From positions 3,348,001 through 3,412,000 of the forward strand of contig NZ_AP029028.1 of NCBI RefSeq assembly GCF_037076565.1: DNA of 64,000 bases, in the 5' to 3' direction. A model generated the notes under the pieces. The model did no database searches, was not told the DNA's origin, and worked only from the letters and a program-made list of their open reading frames with translations. How positions within the stretch are numbered: position 1 is the stretch's first letter; each line of letters begins with the position of its first letter. Source of the stretch: Herbaspirillum sp. DW155. Its GTDB lineage: Bacteria > Pseudomonadota > Gammaproteobacteria > Burkholderiales > Burkholderiaceae_D. A program made the translations under genes and the position numbers. Shown here one piece after another: positions 8,561 through 17,269 of the stretch.

Positions 8561-10884
8561 TGACACCCTTACTTCATCGCATCTCACAGCGGCTCCTGCC
8601 CTTGACCCGGCGCAGCCCCTCCCCTGATACCCAATGGCGCGGCAAGCGCCTTCGGCAACGCGGTTTCGCGCTCGGCCAGGCCGTGGCGACCGCAGCGGTG
8701 CTGGGCGGCGTCGGCGTGGTCGGCACCGACTGGGCCACGCAGCAGCGCCAGACTGCCGTACTGGAGGCGCAGAACACGATCTACTCCCGCATCAACGATG
8801 GCATAGGCCTGTACATGACGCTGTACTATCCGAATCTCATCGACCGCATCAAACACCCCGACAAATGCGCCACTGCAAGCTATTCGACGCCTGCCAGCGA
8901 GACCGAGAAATGCAAGTTCACGGCTACCTTCACCGACGCCGCCGGCGCCAGCAAAACCCGGGAGGTCAGCAACATCCTGCAGCCGACACTGGCCGACCTG
9001 CAGGCGCTGGGCATGGTGCCTGCCGATATTCCCTCCGGGCCGCTGCTGCCGGTCAACCCGAAGGTCGTCACCAGCGCTGCCGGTGGCGGCGCGGCGCCCG
9101 CGCATGAGAACATCTACGGCATCATCATCAAGCGCGTGCCGGCCGGCACCGACGTCAATCTCGAATCGCTGGTCTTCAATATGCAGCCCTACCTGCTGGT
9201 CAACGCCGACATGTCTGCGCTGCTGCGCATGTCGGGCGGTGCCGGCGGCAGTTCGGGCCTGCCTGACCGCGGTTCCCCTGACAGCAGTATCAACCCCCAG
9301 TTCGACCTGAAGGGCTACGCCGGTGCCTGGAGCGCAACCAATCCGGTGCAACAGAAAGTGGCGGGCGCAACGCGCGGCCTGCCCGGCATCATGGCCTGGC
9401 GCAACGGCTTTGCCGCCGCTGCCTCGCTGGAGATGGTCCGGCGCGATGGCACGCTCAAGCCCACTGCGGACTGGGATTTTGCAGATCATTCCATCACCAA
9501 TCTCAATCAAATCAAGGCCAAGGACGTCAGTACCGTTAAGCTGACCACGCAGACGCTGACCGCCGATGGCGCCGTCCAGCTCAACAGCACGCTGGATGTC
9601 AAAGGCAAGCTGACCGCGCTGGCCGACATGGTGGTGCAGGGCGCCACGGACATCCGGTCGCTGGTGGTGCGCGGACCGGCCACCTTCGAACAGCCGGTGA
9701 CGATGCAGAACTCACTGCAGGTGGCCGGCGAGGTCAACGCCATCAGCGGCGTGCGCACCGGCCAAGTGAACGTCGAAAACGGCCCCCAGCTTTCCGGTCA
9801 TGGCGCCATGCTCAAGGCCAACGGAAACTTCGTCTCGCAGGGCGCAAGTTGCGCACAGGATAGGGCCCTGGCGCAAGACGGCAACGGACGCCTGGTGATG
9901 TGCTCGGCCGGCACCTGGCAGGCCGCCATCAGTGATGTATATGGCCTCAAGGAGGTCAAGGTCGGCGACAAATGCAGTCCCGATGGCGCAGCCGCCTATC
10001 TGCCTGACGGCCTGATGGCGATCTGCAGGGGCGGCAGCTGGCAAGCGGCCGCCCTGAATACCCAGGTCGCGAAACAGCCCTGCTCCACCAAAGGCATGAT
10101 GGCCGCTGAAACGACCGCCAACGGGGTCTCCAATCTGCTGGTCTGCCAGGCAGGCAGCGACGGCGGCCTGAGCTGGTCGTCCAGTATCTATGCGCGTCCG
10201 AAAGCGGAACTCGCCAGCGAAGGCGCCAACTGCAATACCGATCAGATCAATTCCCTGGCGCGTAACAACAAAGACGCCGATTCCGGCATCCTGATGTGTA
10301 CCGCCAATGACAGCGGCGGCGCGCAGTGGCGGGTGCCGTTCAAGAAATATACGGATGAATCTGTCGACTACAACGAATATCTGGCCGTCGATTTTTCCTG
10401 GAAGGACTGGTACAACGGCTCAGGCAATATATTCTTCTACGGCCCGTTCTGCTGGGGCCAGGTGGTCAGGGGGCCGGTCTTTCTGAAGCACTGGAAAAAC
10501 GGCAAAGCCATCAACTCCTGGAACACCGCCCCGCCAACCTTGTCGCTCTGCCCCGAAGGCGGCCTCTACATGACGTCCAAACCTTCGGGCGGCAAGTACC
10601 CGGATGAGAACTACAGCTTTGCCAAGTTCGTCTTTGATACGCCCATGAATCCGGCGGAATGGACCACTCCCATCTTCAGAAGGCCCGCTTACACGTGCGA
10701 GAATTGTTACCTCGATGACGATGGCGGAACGGGTAAGGGGCCCAACAGAAGAGAAGTCTTGTTCAAGCCGAACGAACTGAGTTTTGCTTTCTATAACGAT
10801 GGTGGCAGTGACAACGGGGGCGTCCATTACTACCAGTTGGTCATGTTCAAGAAAATCCGCCGCACCTATCTGATGGCGGAATAA
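8557..10884 (+). CDS. pilV: PilV-like minor pilin / pilus tip adhesin
   Basis: The start was taken at 8557 (ATGATG overlapping the pilR stop), giving about 775 residues. A prepilin leader of about 36 residues ends in QRG, followed by FALGQAVATAAVLGG. Mature position 5 is Gln, not Glu. The mid-part (about 310-420) is beta-rich with regular strand spacing. Residues about 425-600 hold four cysteine modules of the form C, 12-20 residues, G-L-x-x-C, G-x-W (for example GRLVMCSAGTWQ), as in PilV adhesins of shufflon plasmids. The last 180 residues are aromatic-rich, unlike the rest, and end in YLMAE. It probably sits at the pilus tip and decides binding. No recombinase gene or inverted C-terminal cassettes are visible. 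Confidence 0.8.
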   Translation: MMTPLLHRISQRLLPLTRRSPSPDTQWRGKRLRQRGFALGQAVATAAVLGGVGVVGTDWATQQRQTAVLEAQNTIYSRINDGIGLYMTLYYPNLIDRIKHPDKCATASYSTPASETEKCKFTATFTDAAGASKTREVSNILQPTLADLQALGMVPADIPSGPLLPVNPKVVTSAAGGGAAPAHENIYGIIIKRVPAGTDVNLESLVFNMQPYLLVNADMSALLRMSGGAGGSSGLPDRGSPDSSINPQFDLKGYAGAWSATNPVQQKVAGATRGLPGIMAWRNGFAAAASLEMVRRDGTLKPTADWDFADHSITNLNQIKAKDVSTVKLTTQTLTADGAVQLNSTLDVKGKLTALADMVVQGATDIRSLVVRGPATFEQPVTMQNSLQVAGEVNAISGVRTGQVNVENGPQLSGHGAMLKANGNFVSQGASCAQDRALAQDGNGRLVMCSAGTWQAAISDVYGLKEVKVGDKCSPDGAAAYLPDGLMAICRGGSWQAAALNTQVAKQPCSTKGMMAAETTANGVSNLLVCQAGSDGGLSWSSSIYARPKAELASEGANCNTDQINSLARNNKDADSGILMCTANDSGGAQWRVPFKKYTDESVDYNEYLAVDFSWKDWYNGSGNIFFYGPFCWGQVVRGPVFLKHWKNGKAINSWNTAPPTLSLCPEGGLYMTSKPSGGKYPDENYSFAKFVFDTPMNPAEWTTPIFRRPAYTCENCYLDDDGGTGKGPNRREVLFKPNELSFAFYNDGGSDNGGVHYYQLVMFKKIRRTYLMAE

Positions 10885-10887
10885 GCG

Positions 10888-11211
10888 ATGCCGGCTACTG
10901 ACATGACGCTGATTCTACTGTTCCTGTTGCTGGCCTATGGCGGCCCGTTCGTACTGGGCTGCCTGTTCTTCCGCCTGCGGCGCAAGCGCTGCGGGGTGCT
11001 GCCGACTGCCACCCGCAGTCGGGCACGCTCGGCCACGTTGCCTCTGCTGTGCGCAGCAAGCTTGTTGCTGGCCTATGGACTGGGCCACTTCAAGGTATTG
11101 AGCTACCCCGGCGCCATCATGCTGTCCATGGTGCTGGGGGCGCCGGCGTTCTTCCTCGCCGCCGCACAGGTGGTCAAGCCGGTCACCCCGGGTTCAGAGG
11201 AGCAACACTGA
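10888..11211 (+). CDS. small membrane protein of the pil operon, unknown function
   Basis: A 107-residue hydrophobic protein with three likely membrane segments: residues 5-28 (LILLFLLLAYGGPFVLGCLFF), 48-68 and 75-95. Between the first two lies a very basic loop (RLRRKRCG), which should be cytoplasmic. It starts four bases after pilV stops, and its TGA is followed directly by the ATG of the transglycosylase gene, so it is surely co-transcribed with the pilus genes. I do not recognise a family. A role in pilus assembly or in housing the transglycosylase is suggested only by position. Confidence 0.65.
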   Translation: MPATDMTLILLFLLLAYGGPFVLGCLFFRLRRKRCGVLPTATRSRARSATLPLLCAASLLLAYGLGHFKVLSYPGAIMLSMVLGAPAFFLAAAQVVKPVTPGSEEQH

Positions 11212-11664
11212 ATGCGGTGGCCCCGCAACGTCATCGTGCTGATTGCCCTGCTGGCCGGCGCCGGGAGCGCCGGCCTCGCACGGGCAACCGATCTGTGCTT
11301 CGAACAGGCAGGCCAGCGCTATGGCGTCTCACCGCTCATCCTGCAGGCCATCGCCCAGCAGGAATCAGGCATGAATCCGCGCGCCCTGCACCGCAATCGC
11401 AACGGCACCCGCGACATCGGCCTCATGCAGATCAATTCCAGCTGGCTGGGCTTTCTGGCGCGCTACCACATCAGCGAAGCCGATCTCCTGGACGCCTGCA
11501 CCAACATCCACGTCGGCGCCTGGATACTCGGCTCCAATTTCCAGCGCATGGGCGTGAGCTGGGAAGCCATCGGCGCCTACAACGCCGTGAGCCCCGACAA
11601 GCGCGCCCGCTACGCCACACAGGTCATCGGTCGCCTGCGCCATCTGCTCAGGCAAGCCATGTAG
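11212..11664 (+). CDS. lytic transglycosylase (SLT domain), PilT/VirB1-like
   Basis: A 150-residue exported enzyme that cuts peptidoglycan glycan strands to let the pilus machine pass the wall. A signal segment covers about residues 1-25 (ending LARA). The SLT domain follows: GVSPLILQAIAQQESG with the catalytic Glu, then RDIGLMQINSSW and AYNAV, the three standard motif blocks. Its length fits the small specialised transglycosylases carried in pilus and type IV secretion loci (PilT of R64, VirB1, IagB). It lies between the small membrane protein and the prepilin peptidase. Confidence 0.87.
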   Translation: MRWPRNVIVLIALLAGAGSAGLARATDLCFEQAGQRYGVSPLILQAIAQQESGMNPRALHRNRNGTRDIGLMQINSSWLGFLARYHISEADLLDACTNIHVGAWILGSNFQRMGVSWEAIGAYNAVSPDKRARYATQVIGRLRHLLRQAM

Positions 11665-11716
11665 ACAGTCGGGCCGCGCTGCGCCAACGCATTCTTTCCC
11701 CTTCAAGGAATATCGC

Positions 11717-12595
11717 ATGATCGCACCGGCCTTCGTGCCTCTCACCGATCCTGTCTTCATCACTGCCCTGGCGGCGCTGGGTGGACTGTGCATCGGCAGT
11801 TTTCTCAATGTAGTGATCTATCGCCTGCCGCAAATGCTGGAGGCCGACTATGCCGACCCCGATGCGCATGAGGTCCGCGACACTACGCAGCCCCGCATGA
11901 CGCTGGCCAGGCCGGCCTCGCACTGCCCCGCCTGCAAACGCCCGGTACGCGCGGTGGAAAACATTCCGGTAGTGAGTTATCTGTTCCTGCGTGGGCGCTG
12001 CGCCGGCTGCCGGGTCCACATCCCCTTGCGCTATCCGCTCATCGAACTGGGCAGCGCCCTGCTCTCGGGCGGAGCCGCCTGGCACTTCGGCGCGACCGTG
12101 CAACTTGCGGGCGCACTGGTGCTGCTGTGGACGCTGACCGCCCTCTTCTTCATCGACCTCGATCACCAGATCCTGCCAGACAGCCTCACCCTGCCCTTGC
12201 TCTGGCTGGGTCTGCTGTTGAACGCGTCATCCACCTTCGTGCCCCTGCATGACGCCGTATGGGGCGCGGCTGCCGGCTATCTGGTGCTGTGGAGCGTCTT
12301 CTGGATATTCCGGCTCATGACCGGCAAGGACGGCATGGGCTACGGCGACTTCAAGCTGCTGGCCGCCCTCGGCGCCTGGCTGGGCTGGTCGCCTCTCTTG
12401 CCCATCATCGTGCTGGCCTCGACTGCGGCGGCAGTGGTCGGTTTGTTGCAGATGCGATTGCGCGGTCCCGAGCACGGGCAGGTGATGGCGTTCGGGCCTT
12501 ATCTCGCTGGCGCGGGAGGGGTGGCGCTGTTTGTTGAGATGGGGCGGTGGGTGGAAAAACTGACGTCGACCAGTGCTTATTTCCCGCTCGCATGA
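11717..12595 (+). CDS. prepilin peptidase / N-methyltransferase (A24 family)
   Basis: A 292-residue polytopic membrane enzyme that removes prepilin leaders and methylates the new N-terminus. The N-terminal methylase region has GGLCIGSFLNVVIYRLP and a two-pair cysteine site (CPAC and CAGC, about 25 residues apart). The two catalytic aspartates are visible in FFIDLDHQILPD and GMGYGDFKLLAALGAWLG. Its full bifunctional form resembles PilD rather than the shorter plasmid PilU. It is the last gene of the pil operon. A dedicated peptidase here implies that the operon can process its own pilins. Confidence 0.9.
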   Translation: MIAPAFVPLTDPVFITALAALGGLCIGSFLNVVIYRLPQMLEADYADPDAHEVRDTTQPRMTLARPASHCPACKRPVRAVENIPVVSYLFLRGRCAGCRVHIPLRYPLIELGSALLSGGAAWHFGATVQLAGALVLLWTLTALFFIDLDHQILPDSLTLPLLWLGLLLNASSTFVPLHDAVWGAAAGYLVLWSVFWIFRLMTGKDGMGYGDFKLLAALGAWLGWSPLLPIIVLASTAAAVVGLLQMRLRGPEHGQVMAFGPYLAGAGGVALFVEMGRWVEKLTSTSAYFPLA

Positions 12596-12656
12596 TCCAC
12601 GACCAAGATTGGGGGGCGATCCAGAAGGCGGCCTTTCTTATGACTCATGGGACAAC

Positions 12657-13046
12657 ATGGAAGAACTCCTATCTATTTTTCTCCGATCTCTTTTAGAAGT
12701 CGTGTTTTCCATATTTACGCGCCCATTCCATGGGTTGCGCAAGTACGCGACGCCAATCGGCTTGGAACACCTTTTTATTAAAGAATTCATCTGGTTTATC
12801 GGTGGTTGCGTGACTTCCAGTGTCGCACTCTATCTGACCAATAAAACAGCCATCTCATCCTTTAGATTTCTGACGATCACCTTATTTCTACTGCCCTTTG
12901 CGTCTGCATCACTTCTGCTGGAGATTCGCCATCATCGCATAAGCCCTAATTCATCCAACCGTGTTTGCATTTTCTTCTTGCGTGCACTTTCTTATTCATT
13001 AGGTTTCTCACTCATTCGCTTTTTCTTTTTCCCTGGCTTTTTGTAG
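12657..13046 (+). CDS. AT-rich small membrane protein, unknown
   Basis: The start was set at ATG 12657 (MEELLSIFLRSLLEVV); the longer frame from 12573 overlaps the peptidase gene and reads like out-of-frame code. The 129-residue product has three or four hydrophobic segments, at about residues 50-65, 70-90 and 105-129, and ends abruptly in a Phe-rich helix. Base composition is clearly lower in GC than the pil operon and the codon choice differs, suggesting recent acquisition. I recognise no family. Its nearest partner is the RTX gene 157 bases downstream. Confidence 0.45.
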   Translation: MEELLSIFLRSLLEVVFSIFTRPFHGLRKYATPIGLEHLFIKEFIWFIGGCVTSSVALYLTNKTAISSFRFLTITLFLLPFASASLLLEIRHHRISPNSSNRVCIFFLRALSYSLGFSLIRFFFFPGFL

Positions 13047-13202
13047 CAACTAAAAATTCAGAGTTTTTCTACGGCTTGTTTTTTAAATCCGTGGAACTGA
13101 GGGTAGGAATACCCATTGCACCGTTACGGAGCAGTGTACATATCCCTATCTGTTTTCATCGTCTGCTCTTCCAATTAACTATTCGATAAGGAGTAAGCAA
13201 AT

Positions 13203-13862
13203 ATGTATGAAGCACTTGAAGTCATTCTCAACGCCCTGATAAGGGCAGGTTACAACGCCCACAAGATCGACGACCTCTCGGAGAACATGAACACCGAAGC
13301 ATTGATCGCACAAACCTTTGAGGATCTACAAAAGAAATACGGGACAGTTGGTGCCTTGGAACGTATCAGCGAGATCGCAAACGAAGCATTGGGACATCCA
13401 GAGCGAAATTCAACAGGTCGTAATCGGGACCCGATTGATAACATTTACGACCAATGGGGTAACAGTCGTAATATTGATCCGCTCATTGTCGATCTGGATG
13501 GCGATGGTATCGAGACGATCGCACGAAGCGCGGGAGTCCATTTCGACCACGACCTCTCCGGCTTTGCCGAACAAAGCGGATGGATCAATCGCGATGATGC
13601 ACTGCTGGCACGTGACCTCAACGGAGATGGGAAGATTACCAGTGGAGCGGAACTATTCGGCGACCATACGCGATTGACCAACGGCAATTTTGCCCCGCAT
13701 GGCTTCGCAGCCCTAGCCGACCTGGATAGCAACAACGACGGCCTTTTCAGCGCAGAAGATGCAGCATTCTCCAGCATCAGACTATGGCAGGATCGTAATA
13801 GCGACGGTCTCACTGTAGTTGCCCCCGCAATTCAGGACACTCAGACATCGTTAAGTTACTGA
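13203..13862 (+). pseudogene. 5' fragment of the RTX gene, ending inside the insertion sequence
   Basis: This piece starts at ATG 13203 after a GGAG ribosome site and could encode 219 residues. About residues 1-203 belong to the RTX gene: a helical start (YEALEVILNALIRAG), then two EF-hand-like calcium loops. The last 16 or so residues and the stop come from the left end of the insertion sequence. A truncated protein may still be made, but it would lack the repeats and the C-terminal secretion signal. Confidence 0.75.
13809..13813. repeat. target site duplication, left copy (CTCAC)
   Basis: CTCAC stands directly before the left end of the insertion sequence and is repeated directly after the right end at 15144-15148. 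A five-base duplication is what IS2-group elements normally produce. Confidence 0.85.
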
Positions 13863-14687
13863 TGCTGCAGCCCGTCTGAACTCGCGAGGCGAGCGGTATT
13901 TCAGGGCCTTGTGCGGATGGCGCTCATTGTATTGCTCGAAGGCAGAGGCCAGATGCGTGAGCGCCGTAGGCACATCGGGCTTGTCCATGAAGGCGATGTA
14001 ATCATGCTTCATCGTTTTTACGAACCGCTCCGCCATGCCGTTACTCTGTGGCGAGCGCACGGGCGTGGTCAAGGGCTCCAATCCCAGCTCGCGAGCGAAG
14101 CTGCGTGTGCGATGGTCGATGTAGGCCGAGCCGTTGTCGCTGAGCCATTCAATCACCTGTGGAGTCTGCGTGCTTCCAAACCTCTGCTCCACGGCGGCCA
14201 GCATCACGTCGCGCACGACATCCCCGCTATGCCCACCGGTAGTGGCCGCCCAGCTGATGGCTTCACGGTCACAACAATCCAGTGCAAACGTCACTCTCAA
14301 TGCAGCCCCGTCATCACAACGGAATTCGAAGCCGTCCGAACACCAGCGCGCATTACTTTGCTTGACCGCTACGCGACCATCGTGGCGTCGATTGTCGCGT
14401 CTCACACCAGGTCGGCGCAGCAGCAACGCGTGCTCTCGCATGACGCGATAGACCCGCTTATGGTTCACGCACGCTTGCCCCAGAGATTCCCGGCTACGTC
14501 GCAGCAAAGCCCAGATGCGGCGATAGCCATAGCTCGGCAAGCTCGCGACATACAGCTCAATCTCTTCGAGCAAGCCGCTGTCGCCGACTTTGCGAGCACT
14601 ACGGCCATCTCGCCATTCCGGGCTCCGGGCTCGTTTTACTGCCACTGCAGAGCGCGCCACACCGAGAACGTCACAGACCACTTTCAT
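13851..14687 (-). CDS. IS2-group transposase OrfB (DDE catalytic part)
   Basis: A 278-residue integrase-type domain. The catalytic residues are visible: Asp in [12 protein letters not shown], Asp in [11 protein letters not shown] and Glu in [16 protein letters not shown]. The conserved [12 protein letters not shown] and NHKRVYRVM blocks precede them. The ATG at 14687 overlaps the orfA stop (ATGA), but in IS2 the active enzyme is the OrfAB fusion made by minus-one frameshifting, and a suitable slippery run lies upstream at 14726. The frame stays open upstream of the ATG, as needed for fusion. Confidence 0.9.
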   Translation of the reverse strand: MKVVCDVLGVARSAVAVKRARSPEWRDGRSARKVGDSGLLEEIELYVASLPSYGYRRIWALLRRSRESLGQACVNHKRVYRVMREHALLLRRPGVRRDNRRHDGRVAVKQSNARWCSDGFEFRCDDGAALRVTFALDCCDREAISWAATTGGHSGDVVRDVMLAAVEQRFGSTQTPQVIEWLSDNGSAYIDHRTRSFARELGLEPLTTPVRSPQSNGMAERFVKTMKHDYIAFMDKPDVPTALTHLASAFEQYNERHPHKALKYRSPREFRRAAASVT

Positions 14688-15085
14688 TGGTCGTCCTCCG
14701 GCAGCAAGGGCGAGCGCGCAATCAGGTTTTTTGACCGGCCCCATTCGACGGCCTCGCGCAGAATCTCGTTCTCCATGGTCTTCTTGCCCAACAGCCGCTG
14801 CAGTTCTTTGATTTCCTTGATGGCCGCGGCCAGCTCCGAGGCCGGGACTACCGTCTCGCCAGCCTTGACGGCGGTCAGACTGCCTTCCTGGTACTGCTTG
14901 CGCCAACCAAACACCTGGTTCGCGTTCACCCCGTGTCGCCTGGCAACGGCTGATACGGAAGCTCCAGGAGCCAAGGTCTCCTGGACGATGGCTATTTTTT
15001 CTTGGGGCGTGCGTCTTCTGCGACGCTCCGGCTCGGTCAGAATCTCGATGTGCTCCACGGTTTGCCTAGTCGTAAAACTGGTCAT
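14684..15085 (-). CDS. IS2-group transposase OrfA (helix-turn-helix part)
   Basis: A 133-residue DNA-binding protein. Residues about 20-65 form a helix-turn-helix ([20 protein letters not shown], then [18 protein letters not shown]). A leucine-zipper-like coiled coil follows ([19 protein letters not shown]), as in OrfA of IS2. It binds the element ends and supplies the N-terminal part of the OrfAB transposase. The start lies 58 bases inside the right end of the element. Confidence 0.9.
   Translation of the reverse strand: MTSFTTRQTVEHIEILTEPERRRRRTPQEKIAIVQETLAPGASVSAVARRHGVNANQVFGWRKQYQEGSLTAVKAGETVVPASELAAAIKEIKELQRLLGKKTMENEILREAVEWGRSKNLIARSPLLPEDDQ
14726..14732 (-). other. probable minus-one frameshift heptamer A AAA AAC
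   Basis: On the minus strand, orfA reads TCA AAA AAC, so the heptamer A-AAA-AAC is in the phase required for minus-one slippage. A shift here joins OrfA (GRSK) to the open orfB frame ([12 protein letters not shown]) and gives one OrfAB protein. IS2-group elements use this kind of programmed frameshift. Confidence 0.7.
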
Positions 15086-15143
15086 AAGACTATCCTCTAT
15101 TTTAAGAGAGTCTTCGTGTCCTGAGATTCAAGGGGCTATTCCA

Positions 15144-15148
15144 CTCAC
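15144..15148. repeat. target site duplication, right copy (CTCAC)
   Basis: This matches the CTCAC at 13809-13813. It restores the RTX reading frame directly after the element. Confidence 0.85.
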
Positions 15149-15241
15149 CGACAACGGTGAACTGATCGATTTGAATACGGCAGGCATTAGCTCGATCAAG
15201 CTGGCTTATAACACTACCACTCAAACTGATGCAGTCGGCAA

Positions 15242-17131
15242 TATGCCGGCAACGACACCCTCATCGGCGGCAATGGCAATGACGGCCTCAATGGGGGCGA
15301 TGGCAATGATTCCCTCACCGGTGGAAAAGGCAATGACTACCTGAGCGGTGGCTATGGTGACGACACCTACTTCTTCAATCAGGGCGATGGCGTCGACACC
15401 ATCAGCGAGTACGATTACACCAACAGCAACATTGACACCCTGCGACTCGGCGCAGGCATCAACGCTGCCGCTACCGTGCTGGGAAGGTCCGGCGATCACC
15501 TCACCCTGACCTGGGGTTCTGATGCCATCACCATCGAAAACTACTTCTCGGGAAACTATTCCCGGATCGAGAAGTTGGTCTTTGCTGACGGCACGAACTG
15601 GTCTTATTTCGACCTGGCCTCCAGGCTCACGCAGACGGGGAGCTCGGACAACGACAACTGGACTGGACTCGGTGACCAGAGCAACCGCATGTACGGCATG
15701 GCAGGCAATGATGTCCTCTCCGGCGGATGGGCTGCAGATACCCTCGACGGCGGTGACGGTGACGACAGGCTGTATAGCAGTGCCGGCGAAGACACCCTCA
15801 TCGGTGGCAATGGTAATGACATCCTCGATGGAGGCCATGGCAATGATTCCCTCACGGGTGGCAATGGTAATGACATCCTCGATGGTGGTAGTGACAACGA
15901 CTCCCTCACCGGTGGAAAAGGTAATGACTACCTGAGCGGCGGCTATGGCAACGACACCTACTTCTTCAATCAGGGCGATGGCGTCGATACCATCCGTGAC
16001 TATGACTACACCACCAGCAACATCGACACCCTGCAGCTCGGTACCGGCATCGATGCTGCCGCTACCGTGCTGACAAGGTCTGGTGATCACCTCACCCTGA
16101 CCTGGGGTTCGGATGCCATTACCTTCGAAAACTACTTCTCAGGAAACGACTACAGGATTGAGAAGTTGGTCTTTGCTGACGGCACGAACTGGTCTTGTTC
16201 CGACCTGGCCTCCAGGCTCACGCAGAGCGGAAGTTCGAACAGCGATAACTGGACTGGACTCGGTGACCAGAGCAACCGCATGTACGGCATGGCAGGCAAT
16301 GATGTCCTCTCCGGCGGATGGGCTGCAGATACCGTGCTGGAACGGTCCGGCGATCACCTCACCCTGACCTGGGATTCGGATGCCATTACCATCGCGAACT
16401 ACTTCTCAGGAACCTACTACAGGATTGAGAAGTTGGTCTTTGCTGACGGTACGAACTGGTCTTATTCCGACCTGGCCTCCAGACTGACGCAGAAGGGAAG
16501 TTCGAACAGCGACAACTGGACTGGACTCGGTGACCAGACCAACCGCGTGTACGGCATGGCAGGCAATGATGCCCTCTCCGGCGGACAGCTTGCCGATACC
16601 CTTGACGGTGGTGACGGTGATGACAGGCTGTCTGGCGGTGCCGGCGAAGACACCCTCATGGGCGGCAATGGCAATGACAGCCTCGATGGTGGTGATGGCA
16701 ATGATTCCCTCACCGGTGGAAAAGGTAATGACTACCTGAGCGGTGGCTACGGCAACGACACCTACTTCTTCAATCAGGGCGATGGCGTCGATACCATCCG
16801 CGACTTTGACTACACCAGCAGCAACGCTGATTTGCTCCAATTCGGCAGCGACATCACCAGTGATCGCTTATGGTTCAGCCATGTCGGCAACAATCTTGAG
16901 ATCTCCGTCATCGGCACCTCAGACAAGACCATCATCGAAAATTGGTACGCCGGTAGTGCTGCCCAGATCGAACGGATCAGCGCCGCCGATGGCCTCACCC
17001 TGGTCAACAAGGATGTAGAACGACTGGTCCAGGCCATGAGCGGTTTTAGCGCGCCACCAGCGGGCACGACAGTGCTGCCACCGCCTCAGCGGACGGCGCT
17101 GGCGCCGGTGCTGGCGTCAAACTGGCACTGA
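15242..17131 (+). pseudogene. 3' fragment of the RTX gene: nonapeptide repeats and C-terminal region
   Basis: This frame is open from about 15230 to the TGA at 17129-17131 but is out of phase with the 15144-15235 piece that follows the insertion sequence. The only recognised start codon is an internal GTG at 15476. It encodes three blocks of GGxGxD repeats (about 15245-15350, 15750-15960 and 16600-16770) separated by nearly identical 130-residue spacers. The spacers contain VLxRSGDHLTLTWGSDAI and IEKLVFADGTNWSY, the type found in large RTX proteins of Burkholderiales. The C-terminal 100 residues (AQIERISAADGLTLVN onward) should carry the type I secretion signal. Confidence 0.75.
15329..16590 (+). 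repeat. 591-bp RTX coding modules in tandem, third copy truncated
   Basis: Copy one starts near 15329 and copy two near 15919. The stretch from CGGTGACCAGAGCAACCGCA to the end of the GGWAADT codons is identical in both (at 15670 and 16261), giving a period of 591 bases or 197 residues. The third copy starts directly after GGWAADT at about 16331 and lacks the nonapeptide run and the first 60 residues of the module. Copies are close to identical at DNA level, which indicates recent duplication or gene conversion. Confidence 0.75.
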
Positions 17132-17138
17132 GCAAAGA

Positions 17139-17163
17139 CCCGGCCGCCGCATCGGCGGCCGGG
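17139..17163 (+). terminator. hairpin after the RTX gene
   Basis: An 11-base-pair GC-only stem (CCCGGCCGCCG / CGGCGGCCGGG) with a CAT loop begins eight bases after the RTX stop. No T-run follows directly, so it is a strong hairpin and a probable, not certain, terminator. Confidence 0.5.
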
Positions 17164-17269
17164 CTGTAGCAGCATGCATTTCATGCCAGTTAATGACATG
17201 AGTTCCAGACCCCTGCTCTTGAGTTCTAGAGCAGCGATTTCAAGAACAAAAAAACTTTAAAAAAAAAAG

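Larger units (their letters stand above)
13814..15143 (-). mobile_element. IS2-group insertion sequence (IS3 family), 1,330 bp
   Basis: Both ends were placed from imperfect inverted repeats of about 40 bases. The left end begins TGTAGTTGCCCCCGCAATTC. The complement of the right end begins TGGAATAGCCCCTTGAATCT. Both continue with CAGGACAC and AGAC. The element begins TG, ends CA and is flanked by CTCAC on each side. Inside are two minus-strand genes, orfA and orfB, closely like those of IS2 in pattern and sequence. Both look intact, so the element may still move. Insertion adds 1,335 bases with the duplication, a multiple of three, but it introduces stops. Confidence 0.9.
13203..17131 (+). pseudogene. 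RTX/hemolysin-type calcium-binding protein gene, disrupted
   Basis: When the insertion sequence and one copy of its target duplication are removed, the reading frame passes smoothly from LWQDRNSDGLT into DNGELIDLNTAGI, showing a single ancestral gene. The N-terminal part has the DLDGDGIET and DLNGDGKITSGAELFGD calcium loops common in large type I-secreted RTX proteins. The C-terminal part has many GGxGxD nonapeptide repeats (GGNGNDSLDGGDGND). A second defect lies near 15235, where the frame shifts before the first nonapeptide run. The 3' end (ILAPVLASNWH-like tail) appears complete. No type I transporter genes are nearby. The gene cannot give a full-length product as it stands. Confidence 0.85.

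Noticed and set aside
8557-10884. Shufflon inside or beside pilV
   Set aside because: No inverted short recombination repeats and no alternative pilV ends were seen, and no recombinase gene lies in the window.
13911-15344. 477-codon plus-strand frame through the insertion sequence
   Set aside because: It is antisense to intact orfA and orfB and has no protein features; the end merely runs into the RTX remnant.
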